Origin: Campylorhamphus procurvoides
Lineage: Eukaryota > Chordata > Aves > Passeriformes > Dendrocolaptidae
Direction of reading: 5' to 3'
Length of the DNA: 64,000 nucleotides
NCBI GenBank assembly: GCA_013396655.1
Contig: WBMV01003156.1
Location: 248,001-312,000 of the forward strand
Shown here: positions 49,842 to 60,970 of the stretch, in pieces
Layout: each line of letters starts with the position of its first letter
Position numbering within the stretch: the stretch's first letter is position 1
Translations under genes and position numbers: made by a program
Notes under the pieces: model-generated
Told to the model about the DNA's origin: nothing
What the model saw: the letters and a program-made list of their open reading frames with translations, nothing else
The model's database searches: none

Positions 49842-49895
49842 TCAAGACTTCAAGCAAGTCACTTTATCTCTGTTTCCCAATCCCACTTTGCTTGT
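49842..49895 (+). mobile_element. MIR-like (CORE-SINE type) remnant
   Basis: 'caagcaagtcactttatctc' followed by 'tgtttcccaatccc' matches the MIR core on its forward strand ('gggcaagtcacttaacctct' then 'cagtttcctcatc'). About 45-50 bases are recognisable. Upstream 'gtgactgctggcacaagg' may belong to it but is too diverged to assign. Confidence 0.45.
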
Positions 49896-50104
49896 ATTTC
49901 TCGGTGATATTTGCTTTGGAAAAGGTATTTGTTTCTTATAGTGTGTGATGAGAAGATGCAAAACTGCAAGTAGGTTTTCTGATGCTGCAGTTCCAGTATC
50001 AAAAAAACACCAACACTATACAGAATGAAATGCCAAAGTGTCACATTTGCTTAGTGAGTCTTTGGCTCCTTATCACCTTGCTTTGTGCTTCTGGAGCCAG
50101 GAAG

Positions 50105-50142
50105 AGATTTGCCATTGACTTCATTGACAGCAGGTTTAAATA
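50105..50142. repeat. Ancient amniote repeat remnant
   Basis: 'atttgccattgacttcattg' then 'acagcaggttta' matches the core 'ttgccattgacttcaatggg' then 'agcagg' of the old repeat type at 33296 and 45920. Only the core survives. Confidence 0.42.
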
Positions 50143-52224
50143 AAAAACGACCCCTGTTAATCACAGTTCAAAAGTAAAAATACAATAATAAGAAGGAAAA
50201 TGTTACGTTAGCTTCACCTTTTTTTTATATGCATATTTTATTGTGACCTGTTTTTTTTCTTTTTATATCTATTTATATGTTAAGTAAGTTTAGTCCCAGC
50301 AAGTTGTTTTCACATGTAAAAGGGAAACAATTCCATACAGCTTGAAAAATCAAATATTTTTATTCAAGAAACCCATTCATAAAGAAAGCACAATACCCAG
50401 AGGTGAATATTGGTGTGGGTTTTTATCCAAATTCTCTGATTCACTAAAAAATGAAATTTTCCAATTTTTTCACCTTAGTTTCAAAATTTTCCCTTCCCCT
50501 CTCTATCTTGTCTTTCGATTGTTGTGTTTGAGGACTCTAATTCTGCTGGGAGAATATTCCTCATTAGCATTTGGAAACTTTCTTGTAGATTAATAGAGCT
50601 CCATTATTTTGAAATTTCACACTGAATTCATGTCTTTAAAGAAAGGTGACCTGGAATAGGTTTGTAAGTCTACTCCTTTTTTTTTAATTATTTCTTTTAC
50701 ATCTGAGGACTTTAAGTCTCTGGTAAATCTTCAAAAATTCTCTTTAAGTAAGGAGATAGTAGCCCCTGCAGCATTTCAAATGTTGCCCCTTTCAACATTT
50801 GTTGAAAATAAATTGATGGAGGCTTTGAGGGTGTCTAGCAATTCTAGTCAATTGAAAGCTGACAAACTACCTTGGAATCCCCTGTTTCAGTCGGTATTCA
50901 TACTTACTAGCAAATTTCAATTTTCAGCATATGATGAGAAGAAAACACTTTTTAAACAGCTCAATCAAATATTTATTTATGAAAGGATGTAAAAAGGTTT
51001 GGTATTTTTTCTGCTTTTCTGTGCAGAGGTTAGCTGTTAATTCTTAAAAGCTATTGCTGTTTTCAGGACAATAGTTCACGTTATTCAATTGTCAGTATGC
51101 ATGTAAAATTAAGTACCTCTGTACCTACAAAGTGAGGTCACAACTCAGGGAGCTAAGCCCCCAGAAATTATCTGTGTATTGCTGTTTCAAAACACTGATT
51201 AGCTGAGTATACCACACAGCATTTCTTTTTACATTGTCATTGGGAGAATGATGCATTTTGTTTGCTCTAATAACTCATGGGGCGATTTCTAATCAGACTC
51301 CTGTGGTGTCGTTAACCAGAGTCAGGTAACTTAGTAACACCACATGTTGAAAAGGAGTGTATGATACAAACCGCCCCTGCCAAAAAATTATGTGAAGGAT
51401 TGCAATGCCTCTGAGATCTTAAACAGTTATCAGAACTCCTTCAATGGTGATCTTCCACGCAGAAAAAAAGTCCATTTATGGTTGGTTACCCAGTAAATGA
51501 GAGATTCAAATTAAAATAAAAATCAAAATGGAAATACAGCACATCGCCAGTAGAAGTTTCTCATTTTCTCTTTCTTTTTCTCTTCTCTTTACTTGTGAGT
51601 TGACAGATATGTGTCTAAAGGGAAAGAAGGGCATGACTACTTAATAGTGTTCTTTAACACAAATGGGACATGAAGGTTTTTATTTTTAGCAAACCAAAGA
51701 AGGAAAAGATAGCAGGTATACTGCATGTGCAATCTCTACTGCAACGAACTCATAATAGATCCTAACTATAAACTCTGAATATTCCTAATGGAAGCAATAG
51801 TTTGAATCTTAAATAATAAAACAAAGAGTTCTTCACTGCTCTTTAATCCCCTCTGGGAAGCCCAGTTAATTAAAGCTGTTTATTACAACTTGATCAAAAA
51901 GCCTAAATTCTATGTGTCCTACATCTAGCTACTACAATATTCTCTGTCATTGAACCCTCACGAGGCCCTGAAGACTTTGACTTGGTAATGCAGCCATCAA
52001 AGAGATAGAGTAACTTACTCTTTAGTCAAAGCTGTTTGTTTCAAGGCACAGTACAAACCATGCTCTAGGCTTCCCAAGGCTGCAGTCTATTTCCTCCTTA
52101 GCTTTATTCCAAAAACCTCCTTGCCATACTTAATTTATCATTTGAATCAAATTAATTATTTTATAACAAGACTGGTGTGGAGGATGTAAACTTCTTATTT
52201 AGCATGGAACATTAATTGATGCAG

Positions 52225-52270
52225 TGGAATGCTCTCTTTGAGCAGCTGCTGGTATCATTTCTACATTCCA
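52225..52270. promoter_or_regulatory. Candidate TEAD / E-box motif cluster
   Basis: TGGAATG (52225-52231), CAGCTG (52243-52248) and CATTCCA (52264-52270) lie within 46 bases. The two outer motifs are TEAD (M-CAT) sites in opposite orientation flanking a bHLH E-box. Enhancer function is inference from motif spacing only. Confidence 0.25.
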
Positions 52271-52295
52271 AATAGGTAAATGTAGTTAACACAGG

Positions 52296-52312
52296 CACAC
52301 ACACACACACAC
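52296..52312. repeat. (CA)n microsatellite
   Basis: About eight CA units following GG, 26 bases after the TEAD/E-box cluster. Confidence 0.9.
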
Positions 52313-52601
52313 ATGAAGCATCAAGATGAAGCAGTTAATAAGTAGGGGAATGCACAAGTCAAATAAAAAAGGAAAAGATGAGCATTTACAGCTGCACTTC
52401 TGTCTTTAACATGAGGGGGGAAAAATCATACTATAATAGCTTAACTATCACTACCTTATTTAATGAGAAGTGTGATTGCTGATGAATGTTTTCCTACCTG
52501 TACTTTTTAAGTATTAACTGAAACCATGATCACTATGAGATCAAGCTCATGAAAAAAGCAAACACAAAAGTCATTTGCCCAGATATTTTTTTTGACCCAA
52601 T

Positions 52602-52619
52602 CGACAGCTCACGCTGTCG
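52602..52619. other. Short CpG-bearing hairpin
   Basis: CGACAG (52602-52607), loop CTCACG, CTGTCG (52614-52619). Perfect 6-bp stem carrying three CpG in 18 bases, conspicuous in CpG-poor surroundings. Confidence 0.6.
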
Positions 52620-53878
52620 GAAACAGTAATGATTACAATATAATGATATAAAAGAAAATAAAATCATTGATCTGTGAGCAATTTTAAAATGTTTTGCTAC
52701 AAGTTCTCTACACTGTAAAAAAATCTTGTATTGAATAATAAACAAGGACAGAGAACACCCAAAAACGATAACCTAGAATTAATTTTACCCTGTGTTCAAC
52801 TCCTTTTTCTCTCACAAAACACAGTCAAAAAATATAAAATACCTAACCCCTGAGCAACTTTTTTTTTGAAATTCAAGCTAAGGGAATGCATGCATTTTTT
52901 ACACCAGACCCTTTTTGGTTCTGGACAGCTGAAAGAAATAAGTTTTCATTCCACCTAAGAGATTCTTGTGGCTTCTGCTCCTATCATACAGGCTATTGTA
53001 CCAGACAGTTTTAAATATCAATTGCTGCCATTTTACATTAAAGATAAAGCTTGCAAATGAAGTCTTAATGCCTTTGTTGATGACAGCCACTGAAAAAGCC
53101 AGATTATTTAAGCCGTTTCGTATATCTCCCTTAGTAGCTTCCCTTTGCAAAGGATAAGTGGATTTAATTTTCTATTTTCAAATTTCAAAAGCGCAAACCT
53201 CCCTTGTGACACAGAAAGTCCTGTACACATGTTGAAGGCTCTGTAACTGATTTTTATTTTTAATTACATTCCTCCAAAATACAAGGAAATAGCTGGTATA
53301 ACTGCATGGAAGCACAGACCAAAAACTTGATTTTGGAAATAAGAGTTTTCTCCCTAACAACAGCATAATCCAGTACCTCCACAGAAGAACTGAATATACT
53401 GCAGGTGCACAGCAGAAACTACCAGCCCTGATCCTCACCTCACTGTCAGCTTTCTGCCACTGGGTCAGAAGTGTGTCAACACCACTGGTAAATTCCCCCT
53501 TGTCCTCATTCTCTCATTTTAGTATTTTGAAGCTTCCACTGTACAATCAGATGGGCAATGCATATCCATCTGTACTTGTCACTCAGAGAGTCCATGCGAA
53601 GGACTCAATAATACATCAGGACTCCCCAAGAGCATCCCCTACCCTTCTGCTTCACTGGAATCAGTATTACCCCTCCGAGGCTTTTTATGTAATCCAGACT
53701 ATGTCCTGGTTTTGCCTGCTTCATCCAAGAACACCTGAGGCTCTCTCAGTGCAGCTGGTGTGCCTCTTTGGGAAATAAGGTGCTGTTCAATTTTCTCCAC
53801 AGTTTGATACTATCGTTCTGTAACTGCTAGTGGCAGGCTGCTAAGAAGAGTCATTCACTTCCTCACTGGAGCTCAGCG

Positions 53879-53896
53879 CTGTGTTTAAAAACACAG
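53879..53896. other. Perfect 8-bp inverted repeat
   Basis: CTGTGTTT, AA, AAACACAG; a near-palindromic 18-mer. Confidence 0.7.
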
Positions 53897-54973
53897 GGAA
53901 AATGATGTTTGTGGACCAAAACAAATAGATCAACATCTTAGGGCAAGCAGTCAGAATGGGTGGGTTTATATTCCCTTTACTTTTAACCTCACTTTTCAAG
54001 TGTGTTTTTCACATTGGCACTGTTTTTTTTTCTTGGCATACATTTGTAATGTGTCCTGTTAAAGCCAATCCCACAACATTGCTTTGGTTGCAGTGATTTT
54101 TTTCTGTGTTTTAATTTATTTTTTCCCCTCATTTTAGTCATATTTACATACATAGTGATAAACTATCTAGTGAATTCATATAATCCCTAGGAGAGCATAA
54201 ATGTCTTGTTCTGTCTCTAAAGGACATGCAGTAGATATACTGATTTTCTAATATGTCCCCTGACAAAAGGGCATTTTAGTTTCAGACATGTCTTTGTAAC
54301 TGAATACTTCTTTTTCAATTTCATTCCCTTGACATGGCTTGCATACCACAGTTAAACAACAAAGCTTTAATCTGTATCAAACCACTTAGTCACAAGGAAA
54401 AAGAGCAATAACTGAAGAGAATCTACACATTAAATTACAGTTAACACAATGCGGAATATTGAAGTGCCTGATCATACCTTTATTAAAATACACTTCAGGC
54501 TGAGTCAATCAGCAAATGTTTAGACAATTGACATCCTGACACAGGACGTTCATGCTGGAATGGTTGGAGATGGACAAGAAACTGAGGATCTTCACCAAAA
54601 CCCTGAAAGAAAGAAATTCTCTCCAGTATTTATAGTTGGAAAGTCTGCTGTGGATACTCTATGATCCATATTCTGACTGACCTAGAAAACACATTGAAAT
54701 TTGTGTGGCATTCAGAGGGTAGAAATTCATAGGTTTAATTCAAGATAATGAGTTATTAATTCTCAATTAAGATTGTTATTTTGCTTTTCTTATGAAAACA
54801 TGATAGAATTAAATGAACTTCAGGAAGAAATTACTCAGGATGGTACTTCTGATTTTCTACTTTTGAGTTCAAGTATGTCTTCTCAGGATTAATAATGTAA
54901 TCAAAGGTAAGGGATCAAATCTCATCTGCAGTTAACAATGACTGAAATACTACAGAAAAACTTGTCAAAATAC

Positions 54974-55067
54974 ATTCCCTCTGATCCTCTCTCCCCTTTT
55001 ATGTCCCAGCTCTTTCCTTTTCCTCTTCCCCATCTCCTTTGTTTTGTTTTTTCTCCATCTTCTGTTG
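54974..55067. repeat. Pyrimidine-rich tract
   Basis: Predominantly C/T over about 95 bases (CTCTCTCCCC, TCTTCCCCATCTCC units) with scattered purines. Confidence 0.55.
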
Positions 55068-57424
55068 TCTATAGATAGGACCTCATGATCAGTATAGCTA
55101 ATTTTTTTCTGCTCTATGACAGTGTAAGAAAAGAACACACTCTAATCTCTTCTTAAACAAAGCAACAATGTAATAATCTGTTCTGAAAATTATTTTTCTC
55201 CACTTCTGTAAATCTTTACCATAGACCCTAATAGTGTCATTAATAGTAATAGCAAGACTACCGTGTCACTAGTTATTTATTCTACAAAAATGTTGACTGC
55301 ATTAGGCATAGTGCAGATATTTGCAAAAACTCAGTAGTGGAAGGATTAACTTACAATTTCAGCATAAAGGTATGGACAACAGTTTGCTACAGCAAAGAAA
55401 TAAAAATATAGCAAAATGCAGTAAATTAAATTGTCAGAGAAAAATATTACTATATTCGCTGTCTGTGATCATAAGCATGAGACACTCCATGTAGATATCA
55501 TAAAAAGAGAGAGAATTGAGACACAACATAAGTCAGTGAAGTAGTTATCTGAGTATTTAAATAGACTTTTTTGAACATATAAAAGGCAAGAAAACAGCTG
55601 AACATTGATTGACTGCTGATAATTGATCTATTGCTCTAGGTGCAACTAAACTTTTCCAGGCAACAGCAGAGAGAGTAGAAATTGAAATGTGAGATAATAA
55701 AGGCTTGAGAAGGCAAGAAAGATGGCAATGAAAATGCACATTTTATTAATTATATGCAGAAAAATTGTAGTCTCTGAAGGAATCATTCATAACATCTAAG
55801 CAGTAATCTTGGATTGACCAGATGTTGATGGTCTTCGCACTATTTGTGAAATGAGGGAGAAGTATCTTAAAATGCAATTTAGGAATTTTGATCTGACCTT
55901 ACATACAAATTTTAGCTCAGACACAGGGAGTGAGACACAAGAGAAGGAAGTGGATGAACTTGTACAAGTGAAAATGAGGATGAAAGGAATCCAGGATTCC
56001 AGAAGAAAATCTTGGCAATCTACTGTAAAAAATTTGAGGGTACCTTGAGTAGAATTTGAAGAGGCATTTGAAATGGTAGCAGAATTAGGACAGGACAAAA
56101 ATATGAAACCTAGGAGAAAGACAAAATTAACAATAAAATGTTAACTTGTGAGCTCAAGGTCATCTAATAGACTAAGAAATGCAAGGATAGAATATTGATT
56201 CTATACTTTGCCCAAGAGAAAATTATGAAAGACATTGAAGACAGGCACAGGATTTTTAATAGGATAGGTTAGCTTATGATTTTTTTTTCCTGACATAAGA
56301 TAAAAAAAAGCTTACGAGTTCTCAAATTTACCCACAGGCAGCCAGAAAGTATGATTTAAGTCAAAGAAAGAAGGAAACATGATGAAAAAAAAATAATGTC
56401 ATTATGTGTAATCTAATTCCACTGGAATAAAATTTCTCCCCACTGTTCCTCCTGTTCCTAACCTTAGCTTGCTTGCTATAAGCGCCGTTACACAGATACA
56501 CTTCATGCTCTATCATTTGCTGAAGATTTTCATGTCCTCTGGAGGAGATTCTTTTTATAAAGTGACTAGAGTAGTTCATACAGTCTGTATCTCAAAAAAT
56601 TTTTTCTTGGGGTAAAGGACATTTTATTTCTGTGAGTTTGAATTCTCAAATTAACATTATGTGTCCAAAGGTGCTGTGAAAAGCTGAACATTTATTCAAC
56701 TTCAAAGAGAGAGCTGTGAAGTTTTGTTTGTAAAATGGGTTGGCATATCTGTATGTCTTCACCTTCCAGGTTTTTCATAATCCTAAAATCTGAGTGGCTG
56801 GAAATAGCTTTATTGATGCTTCTCACACACTTGCCAAGCTCTGCTATGACTATGACTGCTGAATACCTGGTCATGCAATATTTCTGAGCAAAACGTCTCT
56901 ATTCCATGAGTATTTTTGTTTAGTTGTCAAAGTATGGATGGCCTGTAAGTGATCTTTGTGATCTTCACAGAACTCACCCTTATTTCAATGCCTTTCTTGT
57001 ACTGGGGGACATAAAATCAGTTGCAGTACGCAGATGTAGTCTCAGGAGTTCTGAGTAGTGGGGTACCATCAATTTCTTTGCTCTGTTAGCTGAACTGCTG
57101 TTATTGCTGTTTGCCATTTTGACATTCAGAACCCTGCCAGTCAAGGGCCTTTTCTGCAGATTCTCAGCCCCTCAATGCCCTCTCACTGTCAGGCAGCCTC
57201 TGCATTGTCCCTGTTGAATTGTTTACGGTTCCTTTTGGCCCATTCCCATGGCCTGCCTCCAGGTCTTCCTTAATGGCAGATGTCCTTGTTAAAAATGTTT
57301 GAAATGGGACAGACCCGAGAGTGCATGGTAGTACTCCACTTCCTTCTCTTCCTTCTCACCTGCAGAGCAGGTCCCATTAACTTCTACCCTCTAAGCTCAA
57401 TCATTCAGTTTCCAAAATTATGAA

Positions 57425-57487
57425 GTTTTTTTTTGTTGCTGTTGTTTGATGGTTTTGGGGTTTGGAGGTTTGTTTGTTTGTTTATTT
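57425..57487. repeat. T/G-rich (GTTT)n simple repeat
   Basis: T9 run, GTTGCTGTTG, then a GGTTTTGGGGTTTGG segment and four GTTT units, ending about 30 bases upstream of the CR1 at 57516. Confidence 0.75.
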
Positions 57488-57515
57488 AAATTCAGTTGTT
57501 CAAGAACATTATCCA

Positions 57516-57835
57516 TGCAAATATCTAAAAGGTGGGTGCCAAGGGGATAGTGTCAGACTCTTTTGAGTGGTGTCCAGTGACAGGACAGGGACCAATGGAC
57601 ACAAACTGGAACACAGGAAGTTCCATTTGAATATGAGTCTTTACTTTGAGGGTTACAGAGCACTGGATCAGGCTGCCTAGAGAGGTTTTGGAGTCTTCCT
57701 CTCTGGAGCTCTTCAAAGCCCACCTGGGTTCAATCCTTTGCCAGTTGCTCTAGGTGAAACTGCTTCAGCTGGGGTATTGGACTAGATGACCTCCAGAAGT
57801 CACTTCTAACTCCAACTGTTTTGTCATTCTGTGAT
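57516..57835 (+). mobile_element. CR1 LINE fragment, 3' UTR
   Basis: 5'-truncated CR1 of the subfamily seen at 3520-4365. Blocks in order: 'atatctaaaaggtgggtgcc' (57521), 'gtccagtgacagga' (57570), 'acaaactggaacacagga' (57601), 'ggaagttccatttgaatatg' (57617), 'caggctgcctagagaggtt' (57669), 'tggactagatgacctccaga' (57778), and the end 'cattctgtgatt' (57823). It retains the 'acaggaagttcca' stretch better than the 4-kb copy. Noncoding; the minus ORF 57525-57716 is its shadow. Confidence 0.95.
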
Positions 57836-58362
57836 TTGTGTCATCTGGAGCATGACTACCTTACTCCTTCCCTATTCTTCAACCATATTTGATGCACAAT
57901 CTCTTCTATTTCCGTTCAAGCTACACTGTATGAATGTCTTCATGCTTTGCAGGAGTTCCCAGAAATTTTCTATTCAACAGGTATAATTTTCAGCGATGTG
58001 AAAGTAACTCTCCACACAGTTTTCATAACTAGTACAAAAGGGCCTTAAGCAATGCTTAAACACTGCTCCCCTGAATGCTCTGCTCCAGCACAGTACTAAC
58101 AGCACTGACATTTGACTCGTTTGGATGCAACTCCCAGCTTGAGCAACACTTTCCAGCCATTTACCAGGCTCACTGGGACCTTAGACATGGGTGTGCTACC
58201 AGATCTTCTTTTAAGTACATCACTGATACACTGACATTTCCTTAAGGCTATCAGCTTTCCCTCTTTGATGGGGAGATTCAGGATTTCCTTACACAGCAAT
58301 TCTAATTCTTTATCGTAAACAGACACTATTGAAGATGCTCTCATGCTCCATGCCACTGTGTT

Positions 58363-58408
58363 AAAAAGGCAGAAAGAAAGGAGAAGGGAAGGGAGGGAAG
58401 GAAATAAT
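58363..58408 (+). repeat. Purine-rich tract (GGGAAG/GAAAG)
   Basis: About 45 bases nearly all A/G, with GAAAGAAAGG and GGGAAGGGAGGG units. Confidence 0.75.
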
Positions 58409-59194
58409 GAGTTTTATCTTTTTACAGCATGCTATGAAAATACATCCTGGCAATTTGAATTAAATAAAAAACAAACCTCACTTTGGTTGATGGTTGCATC
58501 TTTGCAGTGCTGCAAACTAAGCCTATTCCAGATGAAAAAAAAAATCCTTTGTAAATTCCACTACTTGCAAAATTTTAAACATTTCATATTCAGAGATGCA
58601 TTTTTTTTGTAAAGGGAAACCAATGTATTTTTAAGGAACTGCACTTTGAAGCCTGAGAGTGTTTTTCAGGGCATTTAAGGAAAAGAAATTAAAGCACTAG
58701 CAGCAGCTCATGAGAATCAAAATGTGCAGTAATGCAAGGATAGCTAGAGCTCTGCCTTGTTGCTAGGTAGAGACTGACCATATTTGTGAAATTATAAAGA
58801 ACACTGCTTTTAGTTTATATTATTCCAGGCTGCACTTTTCTTCAGGCAATTATATCTTAAGAGGAGAAAATATCTTAAAAGCAATTGGCTACAAAATTGT
58901 TATACTAAATCTTTTACATAACATTCAATAATATATTCAACAAGGAAAGGATGATAAACTTGAAAAAAAACCTGATATGTCAATTACTTCATGTATTTTT
59001 TTAGACATCCTACTTTCATTTAAAGTATGCATGGCACATAAGATACAAACCTTTCTAGCTTTTAAAAAACTATTTCTAGCAATCCTGTACAGGTTAAATG
59101 AGGTCTGGAAAGACAACAAATTCTAAGACAGAAATATTAAAGCCTTAAAACTGTATTCATTGCATAAAAACAACGTAGAAGCAGTCTGAAGTAT

Positions 59195-59262
59195 ATTTGT
59201 TTGTGGGTTTGTTGGGGTTTTTTTGTTTTTTTTTTGTTTGTTTGTTTTTTGGGGGTTTTTTC
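59195..59262 (+). repeat. G/T-rich simple repeat
   Basis: GTTT units with GGG, GGGG and GGGGG runs separated by long T stretches. Only three G runs of three or more, so it is short of a standard four-run quadruplex. Confidence 0.75.
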
Positions 59263-59595
59263 TATCAGGATTTTCTGACTGAAAATATAATAAAACTAAT
59301 CAATACTTTTTCCCTTATAAGCCATTGAGAGCTCAGTATATTTCCAGTATTGCTGGGTTTGCATGGAAAAGAGGGAACATGCATAAAAGTAATATGTTTA
59401 GATTGCTTTTTGTAATTATTTTTCCTTAAGGAAAGAGGTCTTCTGGCAGAAATGCATACATGTGGCTGTAGATGGCATAGCAGTATAATTCAATGCGTTA
59501 CCTCATGTTACATACTTTGACATATATTGTCTTCCATTTAGAGACAATGGGTGCAACATTTAAAAATGCAAGAGAAAGGTTTCTGGGGTTGCTTC

Positions 59596-59620
59596 CTGCG
59601 AGCTCTGTCACAGCTCGCAG
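59596..59620. other. GC-rich perfect hairpin
   Basis: CTGCGAGCT (59596-59604), loop CTGTCAC, AGCTCGCAG (59612-59620). Perfect 9-bp stem; allowing a one-base bulge at 59621 adds three more pairs (59593-59595 with 59622-59624). Too short for a usual pre-miRNA. Confidence 0.8.
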
Positions 59621-60203
59621 AGAACTGGGGGCTTTGTAGACAGTAACAAGGGCAGTAGAGGCAGCATATTTTATAGCATGACCATTGCATTATTACAAAT
59701 GGTCAATTTCAACATATTTACTTGAAAATACTAAATGTCATAAAGGAAGGAACAGTTTAATAAGCTGTCTGGAAGGAATGATTTTTATATATATATAACA
59801 CATTTAAAAAAATACATAGTTACCTAATACTATTAATGAATTCTATATTACTTGAATTTAACACAGTTAATCTAGAATTTTTACTAATTAGCTAAACAAA
59901 GACAGATCTAATATTGATGACGTATTTATTCAAGATGATATTCACAAATACTTCTATAGTCACACAATTGCGTTTGAGACATACTGTTCAGCTGTTGCCT
60001 TTAATACTGTCAGATTCCCTAGGTTTTTCAACAGAGAGAGAAACTGCTATATTCTGACTATAGCACGCACCTGTCCTGTGTTTATTGCCTCACTGAAAAG
60101 ACTGAGTGTAGCCTGCTGCAATAAATAGCAAGAGGAAAAGACAAGAGTCTGGAGTGAAGTTGAGCATGGGAAAGGGGAGGAAAGGGGTCCGCCCTACATT
60201 ATT

Positions 60204-60404
60204 TTGTTTGTTTTGGTTTGGTGTGGTTTTTTCACAATACATTTGATTAATTTCAAAAAATCAGGTAATTGGTGTCCTATTTCACATCTTGAAACCTGGA
60301 CTTTCTTTTTCCTGCTCATTTTATTTCCTCCCCCGAACCTTCTGAGGTCAGTCGGAGGTCAGGGGTGTGGGAGTTTGGCTGCCAGTTGGGGCCAACCCAC
60401 TACA
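60204..60404 (+). mobile_element. Possible ERV LTR 3' end fragment
   Basis: The stretch ending 'ggggccaacccactaca' (60404), preceded by 'gggagtttggctgccagttg', resembles the 3' terminal part of bird ERV LTRs and has the same layout as the end of the family B LTR at 19841-19867 (pyrimidine-rich block, G-rich block, 'ccaaccca...aca'). A TGTGG at about 60221 could be a 5' terminus, which would make a very short element. Alternatively unique sequence. Confidence 0.35.
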
Positions 60405-60449
60405 GAGGTGAAGTCAGACTGGTGCAAAGCCTGAGCTATAGCAAATCCA

Positions 60450-60479
60450 GAGCCATTAACTCTGGAGCCATTAACTCTA
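60450..60479. repeat. 15-bp tandem duplication
   Basis: GAGCCATTAACTCTG (60450-60464) is followed directly by GAGCCATTAACTCTA (60465-60479); one mismatch at the last base. Confidence 0.92.
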
Positions 60480-60909
60480 CTGGATGGGAAAATAACAGCT
60501 TCCTCCAATTCTTGATAAGGGATTTCATAGATTTCATGTTTTGTCATGCTATGTCAAAGTGTCAATGATGGTAAGATTTCCTTATAGTTATACTTTTTCC
60601 TTAAAAATTATGTAGCCATTAGGGCTTAGGTCTCTTCTGTAATTAATCATTGATGGCCTTGTAGCCTATTTTTGGCTTAAATGAATTTGGTTCCAGTTGT
60701 CACTTTTAACTCAGCCTACTATGTACACTTCAAACTCCCAAGCTGTGATTTTCAGATCCCAGACAGAGGCATATTAAAGTGCCACTTTGGGAGTATAATT
60801 TTTTTGTAGTAGCAAATATGAAACAACAAAATACATATAGAGGCCTTGCCAATTGTAATTTGTTGTATTAGATGGCTCTAATGTTCTTCATGGAGGTACC
60901 ACTAGATGG

Positions 60910-60970
60910 GTTTTGACTAGATGACCTTTAAAGGTCCCTTCCAACCTAAAAGAGTATATAACTTTATGAT
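60910..60970 (+). mobile_element. CR1 LINE tail fragment (~60 bp)
   Basis: 'tgactagatgacctttaaag' followed by 'gtcccttccaacctaaaaga' is the CR1 3' terminal block, ending in a diverged 'aactttatgat'. Extreme 5' truncation; only the tail was inserted or survives. Confidence 0.85.

Larger units (their letters stand above)
48896..57515. other. Unique A+T-rich desert
   Basis: No supported gene in 8.6 kb. Contents include MIR-like and ancient repeat scraps (49842-49895, 50105-50142), a TEAD/E-box cluster (52225-52270), a (CA)n repeat (52296-52312), small hairpins (52602-52619, 53879-53896), pyrimidine-rich sequence (54974-55067) and a T/G-rich run (57425-57487). Open frames at 53473-53778 (101 codons) and 55796-56098 (100 codons, minus) show no known domain. 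Confidence 0.5.
57836..60203. other. Unique spacer with low-complexity runs and a hairpin
   Basis: No supported gene. The 86-codon minus frame at 58096-58356 is evenly composed but has no recognised domain, splice partners or upstream features. Also present: a purine run (58363-58408), a G/T-rich run (59195-59262) and a 9-bp GC-rich hairpin (59596-59620). Confidence 0.5.

Noticed and set aside
53473..53778. 101-codon plus frame with an acceptor-like TTCTCTCATTTTAG inside it at 53508-53521
   Set aside because: No protein family resemblance and no convincing donor at the end; could at most be a noncoding exon.
55796..56098. 100-codon minus frame with an overlapping plus frame (55851-56048)
   Set aside because: Both strands are open over the same interval and neither resembles a protein; chance.
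58096..58356. 86-codon open frame on the minus strand with balanced amino-acid use
   Set aside because: No recognisable domain, splice context or neighbouring exon. By a rough calculation at about 65% A+T, some 10-20 open frames of this length are expected by chance in 64 kb over six frames.
59195..59262. Potential G-quadruplex
   Set aside because: Only three G runs of three or more, with long T spacers; it does not meet the usual four-run pattern.
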